Origin: an uncultured Chitinophaga sp.
GTDB lineage: Bacteria > Bacteroidota > Bacteroidia > Chitinophagales > Chitinophagaceae
Direction: 5' to 3'
NCBI RefSeq assembly: GCF_946479755.1
Contig: NZ_CAMLHC010000005.1
Location: forward strand, 254,431 to 318,430
Length of the DNA: 64,000 bases
Shown piece after piece: positions 8,614 through 18,361 of this stretch. The notes beneath the pieces were generated by a model. It saw only the letters and a list, made by a program, of their open reading frames with translations, did no database searches and was not told the origin of the DNA. Each line of letters opens with the position of its first letter. Positions within the stretch are counted from its first letter, which is position 1. Made by a program: the position numbers and the translations under genes.

Positions 8614-8688
8614 ATTATTTAGTTATTTTTTCATTTGGTTATTGGTCTGTAACAACTCAATAACCAAATGATCAAATAACCCAATAAT
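8614..8688. repeat. 31-bp inverted repeat between lptE and the next gene
   Basis: Arms 8614-8644 and 8658-8688 pair over 31 positions with four mismatches around a 13-base loop. AT-rich and without a clear T-run, it may be a terminator-like or attenuating hairpin, or a dispersed palindromic element. Confidence 0.65.
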
Positions 8689-8709
8689 AAAATTTACTAC
8701 ATTAGGACC

Positions 8710-9798
8710 ATGATCGCAAACACCATCATCGCACACGTCTTTTTGCAGGCAAGCCTGCACCAGGTAGATGCGGCCGCCATGGAACAGCTGGTAGCGGAAT
8801 ATCCCTATTTTTCTGCCGCCCGGCTCCTGCTGGCCAGAAAAGTATATCACCAGCATGGCGACCTTCATGATCCCGCCATCAAAAAGGCGATGCTGTATAG
8901 CGGTCAACCACATCATTTTTATCATATCGTGACCCACGAACCGGTACTGGAAACCGTGGAGGACCGCGTGCCGCCGGCCATACCGGTCGACGCCCTCCCC
9001 GACGACCTGCCTGCGGCCCCCGAAGCAGCCGTGATGGAAGCACCGGCACCCACGCCGGTGGAAACGCCCGTTGCCGCAGAGGAAGCAACGGAAAACCGCA
9101 CCGCCACAGAAGAAGTTACCGCGGAAATACCGCCGGTGACAGCCGGCAACGGTACGGAAGTCCACCAAACAGCGGACGGGGAAGCGGTACTATCCGATAT
9201 GCCCCAACCGGCTGACATGCTGGCAGCACCGGAAAGCAACCACACGTCTCATTCCGCTGCCACCACGGAAGCCACAGCACAGGCAACAGAGACCGCAGAC
9301 GAACGGCCGATTAAAATATTCCCATTGGAAATCAGATCAGGAGAAGAAATAACAGAAGACACCGTCCTCACCTTCCAGCCACTTTACACCGACGATTACT
9401 TCGCTTATAAACGGCTGAAAAACCCGGAAGACGCAGACGAACTCAACGCCCAGGGCGAAGCGGAAATGAAAAGCTTCACCTCCTGGCTACGGCAGATCAA
9501 GGACAATTTCTCCGGCAGGAGCAGCAAAGACTGGTACCACCAGCAGCTGCACCGCATCTACGAAGAAGACGAGGAACCGGAAGTATCTGAAACCGTTGAA
9601 AAAATGGCGATGGAATCCATCACCTTCAACAACGATATCGTGTCTGAGACACTGGCAGAAATCTGGGTACGCCAACACCAGTACCAACAAGCGATCAGGA
9701 TATATCAAAAATTAAGTTTGCTTAATCCCGACAAAAACGCTTATTTTGCGCAGAAGATACAAGAACTAAAATCTTTAATAGATAAAAGCAAACATTAA
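8710..9798 (+). CDS. Conserved hypothetical protein with long Ala/Glu/Pro/Thr linker
   Basis: 362 residues, no signal peptide. An N-terminal helical part (residues 1-75; EYPYFSAARLLLARK) is followed by a low-complexity Ala/Glu/Pro/Thr stretch (about 80-195), then an acidic region and a C-terminal TPR-like helix pair (about 305-355; AEIWVRQHQYQQAIRIYQKL). The pattern of short conserved ends joined by a variable linker is typical of this gene, which I know next to secG in Bacteroidota. It may be a scaffold or regulator; no function can be assigned. It ends five bases before secG. Confidence 0.75.
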   Translation: MIANTIIAHVFLQASLHQVDAAAMEQLVAEYPYFSAARLLLARKVYHQHGDLHDPAIKKAMLYSGQPHHFYHIVTHEPVLETVEDRVPPAIPVDALPDDLPAAPEAAVMEAPAPTPVETPVAAEEATENRTATEEVTAEIPPVTAGNGTEVHQTADGEAVLSDMPQPADMLAAPESNHTSHSAATTEATAQATETADERPIKIFPLEIRSGEEITEDTVLTFQPLYTDDYFAYKRLKNPEDADELNAQGEAEMKSFTSWLRQIKDNFSGRSSKDWYHQQLHRIYEEDEEPEVSETVEKMAMESITFNNDIVSETLAEIWVRQHQYQQAIRIYQKLSLLNPDKNAYFAQKIQELKSLIDKSKH

Positions 9799-9803
9799 TA
9801 TTT

Positions 9804-10175
9804 ATGTTAATCATTTTTGGTATCCTGATCATATTAGCCTGTGTGTTGTTGGGCTTTTTCGTGCTGATCCAGAACCCTAAAGGAGGCGGCCTGTCCGGTT
9901 CTTTTGGTGGTATTGGCAATCAGGTGATCGGGGTGCGTCAGACTACTGACGTTTTGGAAAAAGGTACCTGGATCCTGGCGACTATCATTGCTGTACTCTG
10001 CCTGACAGCGCCGTTCTTTATCGGTAAAGCCGGTAAAGTGTCCAATACCGCACCTACTGCCATCGAAAGAGCTGGCGGTGGTACACCTGCTCCGGCTCCT
10101 GCCCCTGCGCAACTGCCAGGTACACAGCCGCAACAACCGGCGCCGCAACCGGCTCCTACCACTCCGGGCAAATAA
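9804..10175 (+). CDS. secG: Preprotein translocase subunit SecG
   Basis: 123 residues with two transmembrane helices (about 1-22 and 50-72) around a cytoplasmic loop containing LIQNPKGGGLSGSFGG, the conserved SecG signature. SecG associates with SecYE in the inner membrane and assists SecA-driven export. The C-terminal tail (about 85-123) is an Ala/Pro/Gln extension, as in many Bacteroidota SecG proteins. It starts five bases after the previous gene and is followed by a strong terminator. Confidence 0.93.
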   Translation: MLIIFGILIILACVLLGFFVLIQNPKGGGLSGSFGGIGNQVIGVRQTTDVLEKGTWILATIIAVLCLTAPFFIGKAGKVSNTAPTAIERAGGGTPAPAPAPAQLPGTQPQQPAPQPAPTTPGK

Positions 10176-10202
10176 TCATTTTTTCCGAATAATATTTCAT
10201 AA

Positions 10203-10233
10203 AACCTCGCCGTTAAAAGCGAGGTTTTTTTAA
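10203..10233 (+). terminator. Rho-independent terminator after secG
   Basis: Perfect 8-bp stem AACCTCGC/GCGAGGTT (10203-10210, 10219-10226) with an 8-base loop and a T-run. Confidence 0.85.
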
Positions 10234-10249
10234 TCACTACCCGCTACGA

Positions 10250-11293
10250 ATGGCTAAGAAACGAAAACCTACCAACGTATGGCTTAAACGCAGCCTCGTC
10301 ATCGCCGGCTGCCTCGCCGCAGGTGCCCTCGTATATTTCTCCTACCGGGTGTTCGGCCCCAATACCAAAGCTTTCGGTGATTCCAAATACTTCTATGTCC
10401 GCACCGGCAGCACCTATAACGATGTGCTCGACGGACTGGAAGACCAGGGCATCATCCGCAACCGCAACAGCTTCAACTGGGTGGCACAGGAGCTGGGCTA
10501 TCCGTCCCGTGTAAAAGCCGGCCGCTACAAAATAGCCCACGGCATGAGCAACTTCGATATTGCGAAAATGCTCCGCTCCGGCAAACAAACGCCGGTAGTG
10601 CTGGTGATCAATAAGCTGCGCACCAAACAGGACCTGATCAAAAAAGTCAGCAACAACCTGGAAGCCGATTCCAACGCGCTCCGCGCCCTGCTGTCTGACC
10701 AGGTGTACCTCCGCCAGTTCAGCCTCGACAGCAATACGGCCATGTGCGCTATCGTGCCCAATACATACGAGTTCTACTGGAACACCAACGCAGAAACCGT
10801 CTTCAAAAAGCTGGAAAAAGAAAGGGAAGAATTCTGGACCAGCGAGCGCCGGGAGAAAGCCAAAGCACTGAATCTAACCCCTGTACAGGTGACCGTACTG
10901 GCGTCTATCGTAGAGGAAGAAAGCAATAAACTGGACGAAAAACCCATCATTTCCAGCGTATACCTGAACCGCTTCCGCAAAGGCATGCGCCTGCAGGCCG
11001 ACCCCACGGTTAAATTCGCACTGCAGGACTTCGGCCTGAAGAGAATACGCGAAGGACATACCCAGTTCGACTCTCCGTATAATACTTACCGTTATGAGGG
11101 TTTTCCGCCGGGCCCTATCTGTACACCGTCTGAAAAAACATTAGACGCCGTACTGAACACACCGGAAACAGATTATTTGTACTTTTGCGCGAGGTCTGAC
11201 TTCTCAGGCTACCATGCTTTTGCAGCCACCTACGCGGAACACCTGGTAAACGCCAGAAAATATCAGGCTGAACTAAACAAAAGAGGATATTGA
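10250..11293 (+). CDS. mltG: Endolytic murein transglycosylase MltG
   Basis: 347 residues. One N-terminal membrane helix (about residues 12-32) anchors a periplasmic LysM-like region and a YceG/MltG catalytic domain. ASIVEEES (around residue 220) contains the predicted catalytic Glu, and LQADPTVKFAL and FDSPYNTYRYEGFPPGP are family signatures. MltG cuts nascent peptidoglycan strands and is thought to set glycan length. The ATG comes 17 bases after the secG terminator, so it begins a new unit with the YihY-like gene behind it. Confidence 0.93.
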   Translation: MAKKRKPTNVWLKRSLVIAGCLAAGALVYFSYRVFGPNTKAFGDSKYFYVRTGSTYNDVLDGLEDQGIIRNRNSFNWVAQELGYPSRVKAGRYKIAHGMSNFDIAKMLRSGKQTPVVLVINKLRTKQDLIKKVSNNLEADSNALRALLSDQVYLRQFSLDSNTAMCAIVPNTYEFYWNTNAETVFKKLEKEREEFWTSERREKAKALNLTPVQVTVLASIVEEESNKLDEKPIISSVYLNRFRKGMRLQADPTVKFALQDFGLKRIREGHTQFDSPYNTYRYEGFPPGPICTPSEKTLDAVLNTPETDYLYFCARSDFSGYHAFAATYAEHLVNARKYQAELNKRGY

Positions 11294-11322
11294 TACCCAA
11301 ATAATTAAATAATAACATCGCT

Positions 11323-12303
11323 TTGGTTTTTAAACCCGAAAACATCATCTTCCGTTCCCGTCCTTACCGTTGGCTGGTTGAGAGGAGTAAAACCCTTATC
11401 CTCCCTGGTTTTGAAGGCTTACCGCTGTATGATGTGCTGAAATATTTCGGGCAGGAGACCAAAGCGAGAGGACTGGGAGACAGGGCCCGGGCCATTTCTT
11501 TCAACTTCCTGCTGGCCATTCCACCCTTTTTTATCTTCCTGTTCACCCTCGTTCCCTACGTGCCGGTAAAAAACATAGAGCCTACGCTCTATGACCTCGC
11601 GCAGGACCTGACGCCTAACTACAACACCTATATGATCGTGCGGGAAATGATCCATGATTTCCTGTACACCCATCGCAACGGTCTGTTGTCCGTCGCTTTC
11701 CTGATGGGTTTCTTTTACTCTTCCAATGGTGTAATGGGCATTCTCCGCTCCTTCAGTAAGATAGAAGGCGCTGGTTTCCGTAAACGCAAATGGTGGCAAA
11801 ACCGCCTGATCGCCTTACAGTTAACACTGATACTGGTAGTGCTGCTGCTGGTGACGGTAGCCCTGATCATCCTCCAGGGCGCCACCCTCCGCTGGCTGTT
11901 CAACCTCACCGGCGTGCAGAACGCACGGCTGCTCAGTCTCATCGATGTGGCCCGCTGGGTGTTTATCGTAATGCTGTTCTACTCCGTCAACTCCGTGTTG
12001 TACCGTATCGGCGCTGCCACCACCAAAAAGTGGAAGTTCATTACCGCCGGCGCTACCGTGAGTACCATCTTCATGATACTGGTCACCATCGGTTTTTCCT
12101 GGTTTGTGAATAACTTCGGCAATTACAACAAAATCTACGGCTCTATCGGTACCATCCTGATCCTCATGTTGTGGGTGTTCTTCAATTCGTTCATCCTGCT
12201 GGTAGGCTTTGAACTCAATGCCAGCATACGCGCGCTGAGCGATGCGCGGCAGGAGCATGCGCATGAACAGGAAAAAGCGGCCAGCAGCCCGCAGCTCCGC
12301 TAA
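11323..12303 (+). CDS. YihY/virulence factor BrkB family membrane protein
   Basis: 326 residues from a TTG start 29 bases after mltG; no ATG is available before the conserved region. About six transmembrane helices are visible, with the family motifs RARAISFNFLLAIPPFFIF near residue 50, FFYSSNGVMGILRSF near 130 and NFGNYNKIYGSIGTILILM near 265. The family was once called RNase BN but is an integral inner-membrane protein of uncertain transport-like role. The C-terminal tail is hydrophilic and Ala/Gln/Glu-rich. Probably co-transcribed with mltG. Confidence 0.88.
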   Translation: MVFKPENIIFRSRPYRWLVERSKTLILPGFEGLPLYDVLKYFGQETKARGLGDRARAISFNFLLAIPPFFIFLFTLVPYVPVKNIEPTLYDLAQDLTPNYNTYMIVREMIHDFLYTHRNGLLSVAFLMGFFYSSNGVMGILRSFSKIEGAGFRKRKWWQNRLIALQLTLILVVLLLVTVALIILQGATLRWLFNLTGVQNARLLSLIDVARWVFIVMLFYSVNSVLYRIGAATTKKWKFITAGATVSTIFMILVTIGFSWFVNNFGNYNKIYGSIGTILILMLWVFFNSFILLVGFELNASIRALSDARQEHAHEQEKAASSPQLR

Positions 12304-12471
12304 ACCGGCGAACAGCGCCTACTAAGCACCCTGCCCTCTATCACCAGAACATCTTCCGAAAATTTTTATTTTATCTTTTTTTATTATATCTTTCTTAGAA
12401 TTTCCTGTCAACTGTCAGGGAAATAACTGTCGCATTGATTATATTTATACTGGACACGAAATCCTCCTGAT

Positions 12472-13077
12472 ATGATGAAGTCCGCTCTCTACCTTGCCTG
12501 TGCCTTCGCTTTGACTTCCGCCTGTCCGGCTGGCGAAACCCCGCTTGATCCCGGCGCTCCCCTTCCAAAACCCGACATGAAATGGATGGACGTTTCAGGA
12601 AGAGAAATTTCCCTGAACGGTGCAAAAGGCAGCAACGGCCTGCTGGTTGTTTTTGGTGGTAATCAATGCCCCTATATGGTGCGTAACCAGGACCGGCTGC
12701 GCAACATCTGTGCGTTAGCGCACAAAAACAATATCGGCGTGGTGATGGTCAATTCCAATGAGGCCAATCGTGCAGACGGGGATTCATTTTCAGCCATGAA
12801 AGCCTATGCCGCGCAGCATAGTTTCCAGTGTTATTATATTCTCGATAAAAATGCGGAACTGGCTGACGCCTTTGATGCCAACCATACGCCGGAGTGTTAC
12901 CTGTTTGACACAAAGAACCGCCTTGTTTACAAAGGCGCTATCGATGATAACCCGGGCAATGCAGCCGCAGTAAAAAATCGCCATCTGCAAAACGCCATAA
13001 CAGAACTGGTGGCCGGAAAATCCGTTACCACCAGTACTTCCAGCACGCTGGGCTGTAATATCAAAAGGAACCGCTGA
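12472..13077 (+). CDS. Exported thioredoxin-like/AhpC-TSA family protein
   Basis: 201 residues. A hydrophobic N-terminus (LYLACAFALTSAC) is a signal peptide, possibly a lipoprotein signal with weak lipobox TSAC. The fold is redoxin-like: FGGNQCPYMVRNQDRL (near residues 61-76) places a single Cys-Pro at the peroxiredoxin/thioredoxin active-site position, and VVMVNSNEANRADGDSFSAM and TPECYLFD match the family. There is no CXXC pair, so a simple thioredoxin mechanism is unlikely; peroxiredoxin-like or structural roles are possible. The AT-rich 168 bases upstream should hold its promoter, but no full consensus was found. It converges with the M14 peptidase gene. Confidence 0.8.
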   Translation: MMKSALYLACAFALTSACPAGETPLDPGAPLPKPDMKWMDVSGREISLNGAKGSNGLLVVFGGNQCPYMVRNQDRLRNICALAHKNNIGVVMVNSNEANRADGDSFSAMKAYAAQHSFQCYYILDKNAELADAFDANHTPECYLFDTKNRLVYKGAIDDNPGNAAAVKNRHLQNAITELVAGKSVTTSTSSTLGCNIKRNR

Positions 13078-15609
13078 TTATTGTCCCACGAGGAACACAG
13101 CGTTGCTGAACATCAGTTTGCCATTTTCCCAGAAGCTTCTGAACAGCGGATTATCGGCGAGGATCACGACAGATCCGTTGCCTATTTCCTTTACACCGAA
13201 CAGCAGCCCGTCTTTCAGACGGTTGCGGGTATCAGCGCCCACGAAGCCGCTGAGGTAATTATCTTTCTTTAACACGCCTACGTTCCAGCCGTTGTTATCA
13301 ATAAACTCGTACAACCGGCTGTCCTGTTTGAGCGTATAGTAAGTGCCGGGATAACCGAAGGCCAGCGGATGCGTAGTGTCCAGCTGTACTTTAAAGATAG
13401 CGCCCGGGATAAACTGCCGTACGCTTTCCCGTTCCCGGTTGGCATAAGGTTTCAGCACATCGTAGGGGGATTCTTCTGTCAGTTTATCCTTATCGGTCGT
13501 TGTTTCTTCTTTTTCTTTTTTCTCCCTGATGCCCCAGTCAGCTCCGGCAATCTGTGCCGCTGCGCTCTCCAGCGCAATCAGTTTACCGCCCTTGCTTACC
13601 CAGTCTTTCAGGCGATCGGTGGCTGCTTTCTCTGTAAAGGCTTTATAGTCGCCATCTGGCAGGATGAGCACATCCGTCTGGTCCCAGTTCACGCCACCCA
13701 TATTTCGTTCATTCACCACCGTTAGCGGGTAGCCCAGCTGCTGTTCAAAGAAATGCCATACTTCGCCCACGCCGAGGGAAGAAACGCCGTCGCCCATCAG
13801 CAGCACCACTTTCGGCGCTTTGATATAACGTATTTTATCGGAGCCGAAGTCGGTACCTTTCTCTACAAAGCCCGTCGCTACTGCGTCCAGCGTGATTTTG
13901 TACTTATCTGCCTGTGATGTGATATAGGTATCGAAGGAAGCGCCGTTGCTGTTGTTACCGGTACGGGTGATCACCAGCGTGCCGGCAGGAAAAGTTTTTC
14001 CTCCTGAAGTGAAGGCCGCTTCCGTGAAACGTACTTTCATGCCGCGTTTGAGCAGCGCGGCGAGGAACTTCACATCCCGGAGGCTGTTCCACTGCGCCAG
14101 GTAAGCGTAAGGATGCTGCGCAGCCAGGGCTGTATTGGCCGGTGCGGCCGGCGCATCTGCGGACGGCGTCAGCGGCTGTTTCACGGCATAAGAGGTAAGG
14201 CCGTATACATAGGGCAGCGCCCACGCAGTAATATCATATGTCACCGAATCGGTGAGGCGGGAAGTAGGTTCAAACAACACGCGTAACATATTGGAGCGGG
14301 GCTGGTAGGCGTTGATTACCAGGTCTTCTTTAGTAACGGAGAAAGCTTCCGTTTTGCCCGTAAAATAGTTAAATCCGCTGGCGTTGCCGGCGTTGGCGCC
14401 GTAGCCGAAAGCGATGTTGTTTCTGCGCAGCAGGTCGGCCAGCGCATTCAGTTTCTCCGGGTTACCACCGGATTTGATCACGTAGGATTTAAATCCGCCC
14501 TGCGGATCCTTCTTCGCTGTTTCAAAATATTGCACATACTCTTTCAGGATGCGGTCCGCTTGTTGGGAGGCCACTTCTATGGTAGACAAGCCGGTAGTAA
14601 AGTGGTGTGCGATACGGTCAGTCAGCGTGAGGGTATCGCCGTCCCTTTTCAGTACTGCAACGCCGGCACGGCCACTGCCGCCCTGTTCGTAGGTCATGCC
14701 GATAGCGCCGTTATACATGGGATAGGTGTCGCCATAGCTGGGATAAAACAGGTCGAAACGTTCTCTGGTGAAATAGAGCCATCCTTCCTGGTCGAAATAT
14801 TTGGCGTTATTTTTCCCGATCATCACCTGGACTTCCCGCTGCCAGGGGGTGATGGCGTCGTGGAAGGGTTCCGCTGCCGGCGCAAAATAGTAGGGCGCCT
14901 CGATTTCCTGTTCATGAAAATCCACGTGCAGCTGCGGCATCCATTGGTTGTAGCGGGTTACCCGCTGTTGTGATTCCTTTTGTGTTTGCCATGCCCAGTC
15001 GCGGTTCAGGTCAAAGTAGTAGTGGTTGGGCCTTCCGCCGGGCCAGGGTTCGTTATGCTCACGGGAGTAACGATGTACGTCCGGTTGCAGGCTGCGTACG
15101 GAATTATAGAAATTGACATACCGCTCACGCCCGTCGGGGTTGAGGCAGGGGTCTATCACGACAACGGTGTTCTGCAGCCACTGCTGCGTTTGTGCATTAC
15201 CGTTATTCACCAGTTCATAGAGTGTTTTCATGGCAGCTTCAGTAGACACGGCCTCGTTGCCATGCACGTTATAGCTAAGCCATACGATCACGGGCTGACC
15301 ACCGGACTGGCCGCCTTTGGCCATGGACATATCGAGGCTTCTCTGCCGGATCTCGTCCAGCCGGCTGAAGTTGGCGGCGGAGGCGATCGTCGCGGTGATA
15401 AGCGGACGGCCTTCATACGTGGTGCCATACTGTTCCACCTTCACATTTTTGGTGGTAGCGGCCACTTGTCTGAAATAGTCAAGTACACGGTAGTGCGGGG
15501 TAAACTGGCTTCCCAGCGGGTAGCCCAAAAACTGGTCAGGAGTAGGGATCTGGGCCATGGCGGTCGTAAAGCCAAGCAGCAGCAGTGCCAGAAGTAAGTG
15601 TTGGCGCAT
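13078..15609 (-). CDS. Exported M14-family zinc carboxypeptidase-like protein
   Basis: 843 residues from the ATG at 15609, which gives a clean signal peptide ending FTTAMAQ at residue 20; an upstream frame extension of 28 residues would bury it. The M14 peptidase domain spans about residues 30-370. Zinc ligands are His116 and Glu119 (VHGNEAV) and His232 (VDFHEQ), and the late Glu of MTYEQGG is the probable general base. The remaining 450 residues resemble the glutamine-amidotransferase-like and beta-sandwich tails of large Bacteroidota M14 proteins. Likely periplasmic or secreted, degrading peptides. It is divergent from the gamma-glutamyltransferase gene, with only 67 bases between starts. 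Confidence 0.88.
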   Translation of the reverse strand: MRQHLLLALLLLGFTTAMAQIPTPDQFLGYPLGSQFTPHYRVLDYFRQVAATTKNVKVEQYGTTYEGRPLITATIASAANFSRLDEIRQRSLDMSMAKGGQSGGQPVIVWLSYNVHGNEAVSTEAAMKTLYELVNNGNAQTQQWLQNTVVVIDPCLNPDGRERYVNFYNSVRSLQPDVHRYSREHNEPWPGGRPNHYYFDLNRDWAWQTQKESQQRVTRYNQWMPQLHVDFHEQEIEAPYYFAPAAEPFHDAITPWQREVQVMIGKNNAKYFDQEGWLYFTRERFDLFYPSYGDTYPMYNGAIGMTYEQGGSGRAGVAVLKRDGDTLTLTDRIAHHFTTGLSTIEVASQQADRILKEYVQYFETAKKDPQGGFKSYVIKSGGNPEKLNALADLLRRNNIAFGYGANAGNASGFNYFTGKTEAFSVTKEDLVINAYQPRSNMLRVLFEPTSRLTDSVTYDITAWALPYVYGLTSYAVKQPLTPSADAPAAPANTALAAQHPYAYLAQWNSLRDVKFLAALLKRGMKVRFTEAAFTSGGKTFPAGTLVITRTGNNSNGASFDTYITSQADKYKITLDAVATGFVEKGTDFGSDKIRYIKAPKVVLLMGDGVSSLGVGEVWHFFEQQLGYPLTVVNERNMGGVNWDQTDVLILPDGDYKAFTEKAATDRLKDWVSKGGKLIALESAAAQIAGADWGIREKKEKEETTTDKDKLTEESPYDVLKPYANRERESVRQFIPGAIFKVQLDTTHPLAFGYPGTYYTLKQDSRLYEFIDNNGWNVGVLKKDNYLSGFVGADTRNRLKDGLLFGVKEIGNGSVVILADNPLFRSFWENGKLMFSNAVFLVGQ

Positions 15610-15676
15610 AGCAACAAATAGTTTGATACCGTAAGATAGGGATTGTTTTGTTAATTTACACGCAAACAGAAGTATC

Positions 15677-17380
15677 ATGCGTCTCCTGATCATATGGGGC
15701 CTGGCCGTCGGCAGTATCTGTACTGCCAGCGCTCAGACACTACCACAACAATGGCCTTACGACTACCAGGTTGAAAAGAACATCACCGTATCTCACAGCG
15801 CTGTGGTGTCGGCCCATCCGCTGGCCAGCATTGTTGGCAGGCTCATATTACAGGAGGGCGGCAACGCCGTAGACGCAGCCATTGCCACGCAGCTGGCGCT
15901 GGCCGTGGTATATCCCGGCGCCGGCAACCTGGGCGGCGGCGGTTTTATGGTGGCCCGGCTGGCCAACGGTCAGCAGATAGCCCTGGACTACCGGGAAACG
16001 GCGCCGGCTAAAGCCCGTCGCGACATGTACCTCGACAGTGCCGGCAATCCCATCACCACACTGAGCCTCGACGGCCATCTGGCAGCCGGCATCCCCGGCA
16101 CCGTAGCGGGCCTCTTCGCCTCCATGAAGTATGCGAAACTGCCTTTCTCCCGGCTGATAGATCCCGCTATCCTGCTGGCGGAAAAGGGATTCGTGATCAC
16201 CGCCTCCGAAGCGTCCAATCTCAACGCTTACAAGGCCGACTTCCAGCGGCTCAACACTGCGCCCACCGCATTTGTAAAAGAGCAGCCCTGGAAAGCCGGC
16301 GACACCCTGGTACAGAAAGACCTCGCCCATACGCTCAGGCTTATACGAAAAAAAGGAGCCGCCGGTTTCTACCAGGGAGAAACAGCGGCCAATATTGTGG
16401 CGGAAATGAAACGCGGCAAAGGTATCATGACCCTCGCCGACCTGAAAAACTATAAAGTACGCGAAAGAAAAGCCCTCTCCTTTAACTATAAAGGCTATAC
16501 GATCGTGACCATGCCGCTGCCCTCCAGCGGCGGTATCTGCCTGCAGCAGATGATGGGCATGATGGAAAATTACCCGGTGGCGGAATGGGGCTTCCATTCC
16601 CCCAAAGCCGTACAGTTGATGATAGAAGTAGAGAGAAGGGCCTACGCCGACAGGGCGCAGTTCCTCGGCGATCCCGATTTTGTGAAAGTACCGGTGGCCC
16701 GGCTCACCAGTAAACAATACCTCACCGCCCGCATGGCAGATTTTGTGCCCGGTAAAGCCGGCAGTAGCGAAACCACCCAGGCCGGCACTTTCCCGGAAAG
16801 CGAAGAAACCACCCACCTGAGCATCATCGATAACAAAGGCAACGCGGTAGCCGTGACTACCACGCTCAACGGCCACTACGGCAGCCGCACCGTGGTTGGC
16901 AAAGCCGGATTCCTGCTCAACAATGAGATGGACGACTTCAGCGTAAAGCCCGGCGTACCCAATATGTACGGCCTCGTAGGCACCGAAGCCAACGCCATCG
17001 CTCCCGGCAAACGCATGCTCAGCTCCATGACGCCGACCATCGTATTACAGGGAAAACAACCGCTATACAGCCTTGGCACTCCCGGCGGCTCTACCATCAT
17101 CACGTCTGTCTTCCAGATGCTGATGAACACGCTGGAATTTGGTCTCTCCCCTGCTGATGCCATCAACAAGCCCAAATTCCACCATCAGTGGCTTCCCGAC
17201 GAAATAGCCGTGGAAAAGGATTTCCCCGAAACAGTGATCACCGCACTGCAACAGATGGGGTATAAAGTGGTGAAACGCGGTCCCATCGGCCGCTCAGAAA
17301 TGATTAAACGGACACCCGGCACTTTCGTGCTCGACGCCGCAGGCGATAAACGCGGCGACGACAGCGCATCGGGATACTGA
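15677..17380 (+). CDS. ggt: Gamma-glutamyltransferase (periplasmic)
   Basis: 567 residues with signal peptide cut after CTASAQ (residue 20). The precursor self-cleaves before Thr378 in SEETTHLSIIDNKGN, leaving large and small subunits; the oxyanion glycines are visible in TPGGSTIITS. Family signatures GGNAVDAAIA and GNLGGGGFMV are intact. The enzyme hydrolyses or transfers the gamma-glutamyl group of glutathione and related peptides. The gene may matter for the gamma-glutamyl-type ligase cluster at 31-36 kb, though no regulatory link is visible. It is divergent from the M14 peptidase, and both are peptide-degrading exported enzymes. Confidence 0.94.
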   Translation: MRLLIIWGLAVGSICTASAQTLPQQWPYDYQVEKNITVSHSAVVSAHPLASIVGRLILQEGGNAVDAAIATQLALAVVYPGAGNLGGGGFMVARLANGQQIALDYRETAPAKARRDMYLDSAGNPITTLSLDGHLAAGIPGTVAGLFASMKYAKLPFSRLIDPAILLAEKGFVITASEASNLNAYKADFQRLNTAPTAFVKEQPWKAGDTLVQKDLAHTLRLIRKKGAAGFYQGETAANIVAEMKRGKGIMTLADLKNYKVRERKALSFNYKGYTIVTMPLPSSGGICLQQMMGMMENYPVAEWGFHSPKAVQLMIEVERRAYADRAQFLGDPDFVKVPVARLTSKQYLTARMADFVPGKAGSSETTQAGTFPESEETTHLSIIDNKGNAVAVTTTLNGHYGSRTVVGKAGFLLNNEMDDFSVKPGVPNMYGLVGTEANAIAPGKRMLSSMTPTIVLQGKQPLYSLGTPGGSTIITSVFQMLMNTLEFGLSPADAINKPKFHHQWLPDEIAVEKDFPETVITALQQMGYKVVKRGPIGRSEMIKRTPGTFVLDAAGDKRGDDSASGY

Positions 17381-17407
17381 TTTATGGATTTTTTAAAAAA
17401 TTAAAAT

Positions 17408-17929
17408 ATGCAACTCTATCTCGACAGCGCCCTGCAAAGATTCCGCACCTATCATGATATGGGCACCAAAACCATTGAACGGCTGGATACAGCGCAACTG
17501 CACTGGCAACCGCAGGGGGAACCCAACAGCATCGCCATGATCGTTAAACATCTCCACGGCAATATGCTGTCCCGCTGGACCGACTTCCTTACCACCGACG
17601 GCGAAAAACCCAACCGGCACCGGGATGAGGAATTTGAAGAAGACCAGGCCTCCAAAGAAACCGTGCTGCAACGCTGGCATGAAGGGTGGGACTGTCTGCT
17701 GAAAGCTATCGGCAGCCTCACGCCGGAAGACCTGGAAAAAACCGTATACATCCGTGCAGAAGCACATTCCGCACTCGATGCCATCAACCGGCAAATGACC
17801 CATGTGCCCTACCACGTAGGACAGATGGTATATATCGGTAAAATGATCCTTGGCGAGCAATGGCAGAGCCTTTCTATTCCAAAAGGCCAGTCAGTAGCTT
17901 TTAACAGGGAAAAATTCGGGAACAAATAA
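17408..17929 (+). CDS. DinB-superfamily protein (DUF1572-like)
   Basis: 173 residues forming a four-helix bundle of the DinB/YfiT type. His residues in VKHLHGNM (about 47-52) and in THVPYHVGQMVYIGKM (about 125-140) are placed as the usual metal-binding triad. Cytoplasmic. DinB relatives include metal-dependent thiol transferases, such as bacillithiol, mycothiol and maleylpyruvate-linked enzymes, but the substrate here is unknown. Three bases separate its stop from the next start, so it heads a tight run of genes up to about 20.3 kb. Confidence 0.82.
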   Translation: MQLYLDSALQRFRTYHDMGTKTIERLDTAQLHWQPQGEPNSIAMIVKHLHGNMLSRWTDFLTTDGEKPNRHRDEEFEEDQASKETVLQRWHEGWDCLLKAIGSLTPEDLEKTVYIRAEAHSALDAINRQMTHVPYHVGQMVYIGKMILGEQWQSLSIPKGQSVAFNREKFGNK

Positions 17930-17932
17930 GTT

Positions 17933-18355
17933 ATGAAACTACGTACTATCTTAACCGTTATCCTGCCTGTAGCGGCTTTGCTGTCCTGCAACACCGGCAA
18001 AACGGACCAACTGCTGAAGCATAAGAAATGGCGGGTATACGACGTGAAAGTACCCAAAGGCGATCCGTACAACAACACCCAGATCATCCAGGCCAAAGAC
18101 CTGAAAGATGGCTACTACAGCGACGTATACTACCAGTTCCTGGACAACGACGTGTTTGTGGCCACCATTGCCGGCAAACCCGATTCGGGTAAATATTTCC
18201 TGCTCAGCAACGGCAAGGTGATCTCCGTCACCGCTTCCAACGGTTCCCGTACAACGGAAAACCTGGTCACCGTGGAACTGCTGGACGAGGACCACTTTGA
18301 TATGAAAGTGACCTCCGGCGACTACCATTTCATTCTGCGTACCCGTAAAGAATAG
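17933..18355 (+). CDS. Small lipocalin-like lipoprotein
   Basis: 140 residues with a lipoprotein signal (lipobox LLSC, acylated Cys19). The mature part begins with KHKKWRVYDV and is rich in beta-strand patterns, as in the small Bacteroidota lipocalin-like proteins. No catalytic motif is seen. Likely periplasmic or outer-membrane bound. Packed between the DinB-like gene (3 bases) and the AONS-like gene (6 bases). Confidence 0.75.
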   Translation: MKLRTILTVILPVAALLSCNTGKTDQLLKHKKWRVYDVKVPKGDPYNNTQIIQAKDLKDGYYSDVYYQFLDNDVFVATIAGKPDSGKYFLLSNGKVISVTASNGSRTTENLVTVELLDEDHFDMKVTSGDYHFILRTRKE

Positions 18356-18361
18356 CCACCT

